From Bimuria novae-zelandiae CBS 107.79 (taxonomy: Eukaryota > Ascomycota > Dothideomycetes > Pleosporales > Didymosphaeriaceae), in NCBI GenBank assembly GCA_010015655.1, contig ML976690.1, positions 181,503 to 245,502 of the forward strand: DNA of 64,000 bases, read 5' to 3'. Shown here piece after piece: positions 11,306 to 21,308 of the stretch (positions are counted from its first letter, which is position 1; every line of letters starts with the position of its first letter). Position numbers and translations under genes: made by a program. The notes under the pieces are model-generated. The model made no database searches, was not told where the DNA came from, and was given only the letters and a program-made list of their open reading frames with translations.

Positions 11306-11338
11306 CTGTGGTACATGGCATAAGTAGTGTTAGTGCCG
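11306..11338 (+). repeat. Left terminal inverted repeat of Tc1-like element
   Basis: Begins CTGTGGTACATGGCATAAGT. It matches the reverse complement of 12638-12670 at 30 of 33 positions. Confidence 0.92.
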
Positions 11339-11419
11339 CTTGGTGGAGACGCCGGAAATTGCGTATTTTACGCTAGTACTACTTCAGATGGAAGGTATTT
11401 TATCAACATTCTCATTGTT

Positions 11420-12481
11420 CTAGTACTTTGTGTGCCCACCTTTGGCGTCAATTACAGCCTGGCACCTGTCCCTCATACTATCTACTAGGGAATCAAGGTA
11501 TTCAGGTGAAATAGACTCCCAAGCCTCCTGCACTATCACCCGAAGTTGATCATATGTACGCTGCTTGCCAGCAGGCAGATCTGGGTGATGGACCTCTATC
11601 CACTGTTTCATCTCATTCCAGATCGCCTCAATTGGGTTCAAATCTGGCGAGTATGCAGGCCACATAATAGGGAAAACCCCACGCTCATACAACTCTGCAA
11701 CAGTCTCTCTAGCAGAATGAGCAGGTGCCCCATCATGCATAAAGACTAGGCCTGGCCTCATCCTCAGCCATCCATCAACTAGAGGTACTACCCTCTGACA
11801 GTATGCCTCCTTGTTAATGGTACCCCACTCTTTCTCCCAGAAAATACATGGACCTTTCTCCCTCCCCGCAAAGCAAGCCCAAAACATCCAACCTCTCTTC
11901 TTGCGAACCTGATCAACTAGGCAGGTATCCTCAAGAGACTCTCCAGGAAGGCGAGTCACCCAGGCTTTCCTATGCCTGCCCCCAGTCACCCAGGTCTCAT
12001 CACTCCAGAGGACTGTACACCACCTCCCCTTTCCCCAGCCAAGGTGATCTTCTGCCCATCTAAGCCTTGTAGCCTTGTTTTGTTCGGAAAGAGGTGGTTT
12101 AGCAAGGGCGATCCGGCGTGTATATCCTCGAGAGCGTAGAGCGTGGCGTATACTCCACTCAGAACAGGTCCATGCGTGGTGTTCGACGAAGTGCGCAGCT
12201 AGGCGCCTCCATGAGAGCTGCCTATTCGTTCGACTCTGCCGTACAAATAGAATAAGCTCATCTACTTGCTCTGAGGAGAGTAAAGCAGGTCTGCCACTCC
12301 TTTTCTTTGGAGTAAGAGGCCCAGATAGAGAGGTCTGAACCTGGCGTAGGGTGATACCAAGGTGGCTAGCGATGGTACTACGTGTATGCCCAATTGATGC
12401 CAGTGTTTGCACCTGTATACGTTCATCGCGCGTGAGATAATGGTGCGTTTGGCGATGCTGAGGCGTTGATGGAGGACTCAT
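11420..12481 (-). CDS. Tc1-family DDE transposase
   Basis: 353 codons without a stop. An N-terminal helix-turn-helix pair (residues ~15-50 LTRDERIQVQTLASIGHT...ASHLG, and ~60-115) would bind the terminal repeats. The DDE domain has D161 in WSDETW, D250 in FMHDGAPAH and E285 in SPDLNPIEAIWNE. The spacing of D250 and E285 is 34 residues, giving DD34E, typical of Tc1. The enzyme cuts and pastes the element at TA sites in the nucleus. The gene sits centrally between the inverted repeats with no neighbours inside the element. All catalytic residues are present, so it should be functional if expressed. Confidence 0.95.
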   Translation of the reverse strand: MSPPSTPQHRQTHHYLTRDERIQVQTLASIGHTRSTIASHLGITLRQVQTSLSGPLTPKKRSGRPALLSSEQVDELILFVRQSRTNRQLSWRRLAAHFVEHHAWTCSEWSIRHALRSRGYTRRIALAKPPLSEQNKATRLRWAEDHLGWGKGRWCTVLWSDETWVTGGRHRKAWVTRLPGESLEDTCLVDQVRKKRGWMFWACFAGREKGPCIFWEKEWGTINKEAYCQRVVPLVDGWLRMRPGLVFMHDGAPAHSARETVAELYERGVFPIMWPAYSPDLNPIEAIWNEMKQWIEVHHPDLPAGKQRTYDQLRVIVQEAWESISPEYLDSLVDSMRDRCQAVIDAKGGHTKY

Positions 12482-12637
12482 AAAGACCAGATGAAAGCAT
12501 TCAATGAGGTGTGAGCATTCAGGAGAGAAAGCGCTGACTGCGCCAACATTGTTTTCTATACAAATTACTACGTATTAGGATGTCTTGGCGGTAATAGGGC
12601 TCTTTTGCGAATGCCGGTGCTCGAGCCACCTGCGAAC

Positions 12638-12670
12638 CGACGCTAACACTACTTATGCCATATACCACAG
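12638..12670 (-). repeat. Right terminal inverted repeat of Tc1-like element
   Basis: Inverted partner of 11306-11338, followed by TA at 12671-12672. Confidence 0.92.
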
Positions 12671-13438
12671 TAGTTCCTGAAAAAATTACGTTTCCCCGTG
12701 AAATATCATGGAAGGTTTAGCGCCATTTCGGGAATTTTCCTGATCCGTGAAGCGGCTCTTGTACCGTCTAGGACTCCATGAGCGCCTTATCGCATTCTTG
12801 GGGGGGTTTTTTTTCGTCACTAATGACCTGAACAGATCTTGGGTATCTCTACAATTACTCGGTATCGCTCTACTCTCCCGGTATGTGCCATGTATTACAA
12901 TCTTCCTTTTCGGCCATTTCCCCCACGGCAATGTAGTTACTCTCTGTTCTAATCCAAGTCCGTTGCAGCCTATGCACAGGGTGGACAGCACCATTACCGT
13001 GTCACCATCTTCGCTATCAGTTATCAAGCAGACTATCTGATATTCTGCCGGCCTCCGAACTTGTTCTCGCGATTGGGCGAACGATCTCTCATTCTATATT
13101 CTTGGGGCACTCTTACAACGTGAGCATTAATGTGTAGAACGATGTTCGAAATTCGAGTTGAACCTTCATTTGAACACACACATTCTCATTCCGCTGCCCT
13201 GACTGACCTCATTGTTTGCACATCTGTAGCAAAAACTGATCACTGGTGCGAGAGCACCTATGTCAACAGCTGTTCCGTGGTTGGATTGGTCCAGCATGTA
13301 TGACAAGGCGAAGCGATGGGTGTGGCACAGGGACGCCCACCTCATATTGCGCCACACTCATGACTGAGTCGCGAGGCGATAATACTGCGAGACTGATTTT
13401 CTGAATTTCTGCCTCCATGCATCCGTCTCTAGGCAGTC
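12671..13438. other. Intergenic, no gene seen
   Basis: Opposing chance ORFs (12686-13027 and 12747-13040) overlap each other, and neither has recognisable content. A G-run followed by a T-run lies near 12800-12815. Confidence 0.5.
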
Positions 13439-15802
13439 ATGGCCTCACTCCCTCAACTTTGCACCGGCCCACCTCCTTACGCAGAGCATGTGCCAATGTC
13501 GCGCCAAATCGCGCCAGATCCACCAAACGACCTCTCTGTCGACCCCCGGCCAACAGTACTTGGCTCGAAAGCTACTAATGAATCAACGCGAGGCTACGAC
13601 ATGACGTCGTCTGACAGGAGAGGCATGGAGCCCTTCCTCGAACGATATGGACCCCGGTCGCGAAAACCGCCTCAGCGACGTCAGCAGCGGTCAATAGATC
13701 TTTCGGGAAGGCTCGCGAAAATGAGTGTAGGCTCGCAAGCAAGTGACCCGGCTTTTGTGCGAAGGTATAGGCCATTCGAGTACCGTCCGATACTAGGCCC
13801 AGGTTACATCAGGCTATTGTATCTCCAGCCCGTATCTTCCGACGTCACTGAGTTGAGAGGCTTCCTGAGACTGCACAAGCTCAACGAACACTCCGTATAC
13901 AAAGCCATCTCGTATGCCTGGGGTGAATTTCAGGGTTTCAATCAGGCCATCATCCTGGACGGAAAAGCCTTGAAAATCACGGACAAGCTCTATGCCGCTC
14001 TGATGGCGTATTGCCATCCTGATCGCACTAGGGTGCTCTGGGCGGACGCAATATGCATCAATCAAGCAGACATTGCTGAGAAGGCTCAGCAGGTCGCGCT
14101 CATGGCTGAGATATACGGGAGGACCAAAATGGTTCAGGTGTGGCTCACACTACCGTCTAGATGGACCATGGACGCGATGGAATTTTTGAAAAATCTTTCA
14201 TCGAGAGCGGAAACATTTGGTATCGGGAAAGATGTCAGCTAGCCACGGGCATCAAAAGGCTGGCCCACCATCAACTTGTCCATTCAAAAAGCGGAACAAC
14301 TCATCGATGACGTTATAGAGCATCATGTCGACTTTCTTCTCGGCCGTTCATGGTTCGAGAGAGTTTGAGCAGTCCAGGAGGTGGCGCTGGCAGCGGACCT
14401 GATGGTCTCATGCGGCCACACGAGTTTGCCCTGGATTGAGATGGCGCGCGCATTGGAAGTGCTTCGAGGCGCATATAGAAAAATACCGTATGGCAGGGAG
14501 AGACTGAGCATGGAGGGACTCAAACCAGCCTGGAGTCTTGTCCACCATCGAGACGAGTTCAGGATTATAGATCGAGATTTTGGTCGCAATCACCACCGGG
14601 CAACGAATTCAACCCCCCGAGAAATGAGCAACAGGGCTTGCTCTGATGATCGGGATAGAGTATACGCCATGCTTGCTATGACGAGATCACATCTGAAAAT
14701 GGAGTCAGATTATACGAAGACTGTCACGGAAGCTTATACGGAATTCACGATGAGATACTCGCCCAACACTCAGACCTACTGGGCGGGTCTGGCGCGCAGA
14801 CAGCCTGTGTCCAGACAAGAAGCTCCAATAGGTCGAGGAGACGCACACACTACTGCCGAATTTCCTGGAGTGCTATGTCTTGACTTCACGGATCGAGACT
14901 ATCTTCCTTCGTGGGTGCCGGAATTCCGTCCGTCGAAGAACCTCGCGTGGGCTTCGGTCTTTTCAAGAAACTATACCACCGCCCGCGCCTCGCCTTTCTT
15001 CTTCTCCTCACATCCGACAATCAACAAGATCATGTTCGCGACAGGCACAGTGGTAGACATGGTGAGCACAACAAGCTGGGACTACGACATGAAAGCCCCG
15101 CAATGCTTCGAGGACCCAGCATTCTTCTTCCCTCTCGTCGGGCTCCTCAATTGTCTCCTTGCCAACCCTCCCCGTCGCCCTCGACCTGATTCCAACCCGT
15201 TCTGGCTCCGTCTAGCGAAGGCCCTTACTGCCGGCACTTCCGACTGCGCAGGCGCCGGATATCTCCTCTCACAGTACCCCATGGTCAAATCTCCTGCAAA
15301 TCTGCACCCCGGGAGCCTCGCCTGGCTAACTGCCGTATGGGATGCCTTTACAACCCACTGCCTCCTTCGCACCGGCGACATCTACCAACACATTCTCCTA
15401 ACGACGCCGGAAGAAACGCTTTACCCCGACACGCTCTCCCCGACCGCGCGAACCGCGTTGGGCTTCTTGAACTACCTCGCCAATATCCTCATTCCGAACC
15501 GGCTCTTCACGACGCGCGATGGGGCGGTTGGCCTTGCGCCGGGGATCACGCGTCCGGGCGACATGCTGGCTGTGATCAACGGATGCCATATGCCGTATGT
15601 GGTGCGTTCTACGGGGCCGGTCAAGTACGACGATGAGTGTTTCGAGGATGCGTTGCAGATTGTTGGGCCGTGTTATCTGCAGGGTGTGATGCGAGGGGAG
15701 ATCTTTGAAGAACGGGGTGAAGATGGGTGGGGAAAGCTAGAATTCACGAGATATGAAGGAGACGGGGCGGATAGTTTGGATGGGTGGTTGATGTTTGTGT
15801 AG
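13439..15802 (+). pseudogene. Heterokaryon-incompatibility (HET) domain protein, two nonsense codons
   Basis: One continuous frame of 788 codons is interrupted only by TAG 14240-14242 and TGA 14366-14368. The HET domain runs from about residue 150 (VYKAISYAWGE at 153-163; WADAICINQADI at 201-212; AEIYGRTKMVQVWL at 223-236). After the stops the same frame continues with the conserved GRSWFERV-stop-AVQEVALA, where family members have Trp, so TGG has become TGA. The remaining C-terminal 470 codons are open to 15802. HET proteins control non-self recognition and cell death at hyphal fusion. An intron removing both stops would shift the frame and delete conserved residues, so I call it a pseudogene. 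Without read-through a 267-residue HET fragment is the most it can make. Confidence 0.85.
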
Positions 15803-16404
15803 CGGGTAGACGGAGGTCTCGTGCCTGCATGTATGGTTGAACTTGAGTTATCCGTACAGCAGACGCACGCGCTTAGGGTATACCACCTACGCGCGTAGCC
15901 TGCCACGTCGGGAGAGGTCAGCGAGGTTGTCGGCGGAGTTGAATAGGTCCAGAAACTGCGTCTGTCAAGGAGTGAGAAGTTGTGGGTTCACAGTCATCGC
16001 AATAGATGCGACTTTTGCTATGACCAGTTACACAGGTTAGCTAGTCGGAATTGGCCCAGCACTGGTGCATCGTTAGAATGAACATTTAAACACCCTAGGC
16101 TGAGGGAACGACGGTGACATAAATGCACAAGCGTATCCCTGCTCAACTGTCGTTGCAGATGTCAATAAAATAAGAGTAGGAATTCATCTCCACAGGCGAA
16201 GTCACAGAGGCCAGAGGAGTTGGTGGAGAATCCTTTTGTATGGGTCGCAAAAGCTGACACGTGCCGCTGCCAAGCGCTGTCCCACCCTCGCTAACGCGGA
16301 AATCTCCGCGCACGATGTTGTGAAATTGAACCGAACTTTTTCACTTCTACTTCATCAATAACCACCACAAATCTTCGAGGAAAGCCGACAGAACAGCCAT
16401 CACC
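15803..16404. other. Intergenic between HET pseudogene and rps12
   Basis: Holds the rps12 promoter. No ORF of interest, and no clear TATA element identified. Confidence 0.5.
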
Positions 16405-16973
16405 ATGGTACGATTTCCTGCCTGCGATTGATGCATCAGTGTCGTGTTGCCGCCTGCTAACACACTGCGCAGTCGGACGGAGAAGACAACCAGTCCGTCG
16501 TTGCCGCCGAGGAGGTCGAGGTCTCTGCCGATGCCTCTGCCGGAAAGGGCCAGATGTCGGTCCTCGAGGCCCTCAAGGGTGTCCTCAAGCTCGCCCTTAT
16601 CCACGACGGCCTTGCCCGCGGTCTCCGTGAGGCCTCCAAGGCGCTCGACCGTCGCCAGGCACACATGTGCGTGCTGAACGAGGCCTGCGAGGAGGAGGCG
16701 TACAAGAAGCTCGTTGTTGCCCTCTGCTCCGAGCACAAGATCCCGCTCATCAAAGTCCCCGATGGCAAGCAGCTCGGCGAGTGGGCCGGTCTCTGTACGT
16801 GAATGTGACGATCGGAGATGCTGGCATACGGGCTAACAGATGTGACAGGCCAGATCGACCGCGAAGGCAACCCCCGCAAGGTCGTCAACTGCTCCTGCGT
16901 TGTCGTCCGTGACTGGGGTGAGGAGTCCCAGGAGCGTAGCATTCTCCTCAACTACTTCCAGACCGAGCAGTAG
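16405..16973 (+). CDS. rps12: 40S ribosomal protein eS12 (S12)
   Basis: Three exons (16405-16407, 16473-16794, 16849-16973) give 149 aa. The first exon is only the ATG. The 65-nt intron begins GTACGA directly after it, and exon 2 opens SDGEDNQS. The second intron is 54 nt. The protein shows the eS12 core: [18 protein letters not shown], the L7Ae-like fold segment [28 protein letters not shown], and the conserved C-terminal [13 protein letters not shown]. eS12 is a component of the small ribosomal subunit. Length and ending (NYFQTEQ) match fungal orthologues. The other frames over this gene are shadows. The sequence is clean, with no nonsense or frameshift. Confidence 0.96.
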
Positions 16974-17485
16974 ACGTTTCCCATAGACTCGATATTCCTC
17001 GCATGACCTCGTCTTCGACATCTCTGCATCGGTTCGGTTTGCGTCACGGCTAGTATGGGACGAAGTGCGGCAGGACATATGAGAATTGGCCGGGACGTTA
17101 TGTGATGGTCTGAGCTGAGGATGGAATGTTTACCTTGAATGGATCTAGACTCCGGAGTATCCCCGGTGATATCAAAATTCTACGGATGGACTGCTCAAAC
17201 TGCATGTTGACTCTGCTGATATCGTTTCCCGCGACAGTCTTCGTAGACCACACAACAAACATGATTCAAGATCCCGGTCGGTTACCAGCGGCGTAGCTGA
17301 CCACCACCCTCTGTCGAGCCTACGCATGAGACCTCTCATGTTACTCGCATACTAACTTACCCACTACAGTATTTCACCATGGCCACCCCACGAGTCAAAT
17401 TCGCTCCAAAACTCACCCGTCTCATATCCCTCGTCTCGGTAAAAAACCTTTGGCCCTAAGCTATGCTACCAACCGCAAAACAAGC
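16974..17485. other. Intergenic between convergent rps12 and protease genes
   Basis: Holds the two 3' flanks. A 26-codon ORF starting at 17379 follows an intron-like acceptor (CTAAC...CTACAG) and may be an orphan exon, but nothing supports a full gene. Confidence 0.5.
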
Positions 17486-18538
17486 TCAGGCCGGTGGTAG
17501 CTTACTGAAGTAATTCTCACCTTCGTACAGATCGATGCTGTGTTCACAATCGCTGTTTGAAGACGGATCGATTGCATCCTGGCCATTCCTCTGCACCATG
17601 AACATTCCTTCTATGGCTTCTTCATCCACTGTGCTGCTACCGATCATGATGTTCTCCCGAATCTTATCGTGGATCGCCGTACCGCAAGCTCCCACGAGCT
17701 TCACTCGCTCTGCTTCAACAGCGTTCCTGACATACTCCCTCAACAGTTCGGAGTCGAAGCAGGGCGACCTCTTCCTTTTCACAATTCCTCGAAAATTTAA
17801 CTCTTTCTTCTTGCAATTAGTACTCCTGCTACTGAGCTTCTTGACAAATTCTTCCGCGAAGCCGCAGATAAATAGGCCGCAGGCGCCGCCGTCGGTCATA
17901 CACGCGTTATCCATCAATTGGTGCGGTGTCCAAGCGAATAGCGTGAATTGATACCCTTCGTATGGGGCGCGGCGAATCTCTGCTACATTGCACTCGAGCG
18001 CGCGTCGAAGACCGTGCATCACACACTCAGCCGCAATCCGATTATCGCTAACATTGTTCGGGTCAGTGCAGTTGGAATCGAAGTGCTTCGCCTTGAGTAT
18101 TTGGCCCCGGATATCAGCTACGACGAGACTCCAGTGTTTACCTGTTTCCTGGGCTCCGTCTGAAAGAAGGTAGCTGCAGTCTTCCCATCCGTCGTTATCG
18201 TCCTCTGTTCCTCGCTGCATGAGTCCATCGCTGATGGGGATTATGACGAAGTCTTTTTCAGCGAGTTTATCGAGAAGGGGGGCGTATCCGGTCCAGTAGT
18301 CTGCGGTCCCCACGTCCGACGTGCCGGAGGTGTAGCACCACTGGGCAAAGATGCAGTTCACGAGCGCGATGTGATGAGTGGGGCAGTCGTAAGTACGCTC
18401 TAGGATGGCGAGGAAAACGGTGATGACGCGGTCGGTAAACCAGGAAGACGGTTCGGTAATCTTATCCAGGTCTGTCATGCGTAGTTCTGCGTAAGGAAAT
18501 GTTATTACGGGTTCCGTCCCGTCTTCTGAGGATGACAT
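17486..18538 (-). CDS. Ulp1-like cysteine protease (peptidase family C48)
   Basis: A single exon of 350 codons from ATG 18538. The C48 catalytic triad is visible in order: H135 in KHWSLVVADI, D154 in KHFDSNC, and C220 in DGGACGLFI, with Q207 (TPHQLMDNAC) as the probable oxyanion residue. An SWFTDRVI segment at about 32-39 resembles the substrate-recognition start of SENP8/Ulp1 catalytic domains. Such enzymes remove SUMO or NEDD8 from proteins. The HW...D...C spacing is closest to the deneddylase (SENP8/NEP) type, but I cannot assign the substrate. The C-terminal ~100 residues are acidic/Ser-rich and without a domain. It is convergent with rps12 and shows no signs of decay. Confidence 0.75.
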   Translation of the reverse strand: MSSSEDGTEPVITFPYAELRMTDLDKITEPSSWFTDRVITVFLAILERTYDCPTHHIALVNCIFAQWCYTSGTSDVGTADYWTGYAPLLDKLAEKDFVIIPISDGLMQRGTEDDNDGWEDCSYLLSDGAQETGKHWSLVVADIRGQILKAKHFDSNCTDPNNVSDNRIAAECVMHGLRRALECNVAEIRRAPYEGYQFTLFAWTPHQLMDNACMTDGGACGLFICGFAEEFVKKLSSRSTNCKKKELNFRGIVKRKRSPCFDSELLREYVRNAVEAERVKLVGACGTAIHDKIRENIMIGSSTVDEEAIEGMFMVQRNGQDAIDPSSNSDCEHSIDLYEGENYFSKLPPA

Positions 18539-18875
18539 GGCGTGAGGGTTATGGTGTTTGTTTGTTTGCAGTTGATTTGTTGCATCTGTTAGTAGTATCT
18601 GAGGATGGGGAGGACATTGAAGGGCAGACTTTTAAGGTGAATAACGCAGTGAGACTAGAGCAAACAAGACCCTTGGGGGTGTGACCTTAATTCACGTCCG
18701 TCTCAAACAACATCATATGGTGCGGAAAGCGCTGTATAGGTTGTGGCAGTGATCCGGTATGTCTGAGTCAGTCGGATTCGAGAAATGAAACAAGAGATGG
18801 GGCAGCGTTGAGCTTTTGATATATTACTGTTACTGATGAAGTCCTCGAATTACTCTTATTTGTAAGTAGTGTCAT
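18539..18875. other. Intergenic, promoter side of the protease gene
   Basis: 337 bp between the protease start and the 3' end of the reductase gene, both on the minus strand. No feature recognised. Confidence 0.5.
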
Positions 18876-20446
18876 TTACTTCAGCGACCAAGTACCATTC
18901 TCCTCAATGATCTCGATCGGCCTGTTCTCGTCCAGCGATCTTCGGCCTGCCTCCAAGATGGCGGTGGTAGCAATGGTATTCTTGAGCGTCGGAATCGGGC
19001 GGCCATCCAACTGCTCGAGCGTGACCTTGCCCTCGTTGAGCTGGTTGACTGCATCCACGAACTTCTCGAACGAGATGTATCCGTATCCCGTCTGCCCAGC
19101 GAAGTTCCCTTCTTCGTCAGGGGCATACTTCATGTAGAAGCTAATGTCTGTTAGCAAACTGATCGGAGACAAAGCATACAAGGCGCACGTACGGGTTGTA
19201 CCAGAGCAGACCGGTGTCGTCGTCAGTGACGTCGTAGCCTCGCTTCGCCTGGTTTACGCGAACTTCGCCTTTGCTGGCCATGTAGTGAAAGTACTGGTTC
19301 GAGTGCACGCCTGCTTTTTGCGGTGCTGCCCATCCAGCAGTGTATACACCCGTTGCGCGCTTACTAGGGTCGTCCTTCTTGACCCAGTCTACCAAAAGCG
19401 TGATTGTGTCCTCAGTCGCGGGATCGCAGCCTAGATTGGTTGCAATACCCTTTGCGGCACTGCCCATTACCCTGACGGGCTTGAACCCAGGTACCATCGA
19501 CTCATTGATGTCGATGTGATGCGAGTTTAGGTAGTATGAAATGTCACTCTCCTTTCCGGCCCATGCTTTGAAGGTCTCCAGTTGGCTCTTCGGCTGAGAC
19601 ATGTACGAATAGAAGTAGTTGAAGTCGCCCAGCTTTTGGGCACGGAAACGTGCGTCTGCGTATGCGGGATCAAATCGCTTGTGGTGCTCGACGTAGACGA
19701 AGACTTTGTTCTTCTTCGCCGCTTCCATCAGCTTCTGATGGTGGTCAAGAAGCTTCACGGCAGGCTTCGTGACCAAAACGTGGTGTCCGCGCTCGATCGC
19801 ATAGAGGGCTATCGGGTAGTGGGTTGTATCGGGCGTGAAGATGGTGACTGTCCAGTGTTAAGAAAGCATGATGACTGCATGCTATCACTTACTGGCACTG
19901 CCTTTGGGAAGCGCGTCAATGGCTTCCTTGTACGATTCCGGGTCGCGCTTTCCCTCCTTGGGGAACTCTGAGAAAGACACATCTAGACCATTGTATGCTT
20001 CCGAGATGTTCTTCTGCAAATGCTGACCTGGCAATGATCAGCGCTCGGTTCTGTGCCCATGCAGCTCCAATACGACGTACGAATGGCCGGGAATTTGTCG
20101 CCCGACACTCCCACCATGCTCAGGTTCCCGACCTTCCCACGCCGCCGCAGGTCAAACAGCGTCAATCCTACAACGCCCACCTTCTTGTCTGAAGTTGAGG
20201 CGCCTCCACCAACAAAACCGGTGGTGTACTCCCCCGTTCCCACCTGAGTTTCTCGTCAGCATTTGTGAACCACATAACAATTCAATGAAGAGTTCAGCGC
20301 CACAGGCGGCATAATGTATGCATTCGCTCACAGCAAAAGCAAATCAGACGCCATGCATCCATCCTGCGAACGCTGCGAAAAGCAATAGTGCTTCTAGCCG
20401 ACTCGGGGGAGGGGCAACTCACCATGAGCACTTCGAGGGGCGCCAT
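18876..20446 (-). CDS. gar2: D-galacturonate reductase, GaaA/GAR2 type (Gfo/Idh/MocA fold)
   Basis: Five exons (20446-20423, 20243-20081, 20027-19893, 19847-19193, 19140-18876) give 413 aa. The first exon encodes only MAPLEVLM, and the 179-nt intron after it is the longest. The Rossmann loop is [14 protein letters not shown] (residues 9-22). Further family motifs are [29 protein letters not shown], the catalytic-region [14 protein letters not shown], and YLNSHHIDI. Exon joins each restore conserved sequence ([29 protein letters not shown]). The protein would reduce D-galacturonate to L-galactonate in the cytosol, the first step of fungal pectin-monomer use. It is transcribed divergently from the aldolase gene at 21309, matching the gar2/lga1 pair known from other fungi, which is the main support for the specific function. 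A generic oxidoreductase is the alternative. Confidence 0.82.
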
Positions 20447-21308
20447 GACCGCGTTACTGTGGGTATCTTCTTCGGATCTGTTGGAAGAGAGCAGAGCGCA
20501 AAGACACAGGATCAAACTGTTGGGAAGAGCAGTCGCTGAAAATGTCGTGTCGCCCACGCTACCTAAACGTCGGCCTTTGCATCGGCGTCTGGACAGCACA
20601 ATGAAATGCCATCTCAGACGGAAAATCCTACTTCCGCGAAGGAGGGGCAGTTATGGAGGGGCAGCACTCCAGCTTTTGCCGGCATCCCGTCGTCCAGCTC
20701 CACGGCCGCGCGCAGCAATCTGTTTTCCCCAGGCCAAGAAACGCCCGCTGCACCCCACGGAGCGCTCTCCCCGCCTATTCGTGCGAAATTATTCCTCCGC
20801 ACGGTACGCTCCAGGGATCGTTGCTGCCATGCACCATGTTCGACATCCACTCTGCCACAGTTGGTATTGCGCCCCATGAGACCTCGATCATTTTAGTCAC
20901 CTTGTAGAAAAGGCCGCAAGCTGTCCCGCCTCTCGCGCAATGGGCCCCGAAGTTGTCTGCGACAATCGGTCGGCCCACTGCCATGCACGCGACTGGTCTA
21001 CGGCGCGGCGTTAGCTTTCTTTGACTCAAGCTCAGCCCCCCGAGCGAATGAGAGGGTTCAATGCAATAAGTTTGGAACTAAGTGACGATGGATGAGCAAA
21101 CGAAGGTGGGATGGCTTTGAGCTGCGGCCGAATCCAGATGCCCTACTTTACACCGATGCCCTCCACTTTGCTGTTATATTAAACGCTGACCCGAGCTGCG
21201 TAACGCCTACGCTGCCATTGACTAGCTGCTCCCTCTTCCCTGGACTTCCGCTTTCTACCTCTTCTCTACCACTCTTTCCTGACTTTCTGTCACATCTCCG
21301 TCTTCATC
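20447..21308. promoter_or_regulatory. Shared divergent promoter of reductase and aldolase genes
   Basis: 862 bp between the two start codons. A TATA-like TATATTAAA lies at about 21175-21183, ahead of a pyrimidine-rich leader before the aldolase ATG. In Aspergillus and Botrytis the homologous pair shares a bidirectional, galacturonate-induced promoter. I did not find the published CCNCCAAT element by eye. A CreA-like GCGGGG is present on the minus strand near 20774-20779. Confidence 0.55.

Larger units (their letters stand above)
11306..12670 (-). mobile_element. Tc1-like transposon, apparently intact
   Basis: The 1365-bp element has 33-bp terminal inverted repeats (11306-11338 and 12638-12670; begin CTGTGGTA, three mismatches) and flanking TA duplications at 11304-11305 and 12671-12672. 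It encodes one uninterrupted DD34E transposase. Its composition is normal with no RIP signature, in contrast to the pogo element at 0.6-3.1 kb. A full ORF with matching ends suggests a recent, possibly still active, insertion. Confidence 0.93.

Noticed and set aside
14234..14369. Possible intron removing both HET stop codons
   Set aside because: 136 nt would shift the frame, and it would delete the conserved GRSWFERV segment.
20244..20422. Start of the reductase at the in-frame GTG (20243)
   Set aside because: A better ATG exon (20446-20423) splices in frame and supplies the conserved [14 protein letters not shown].
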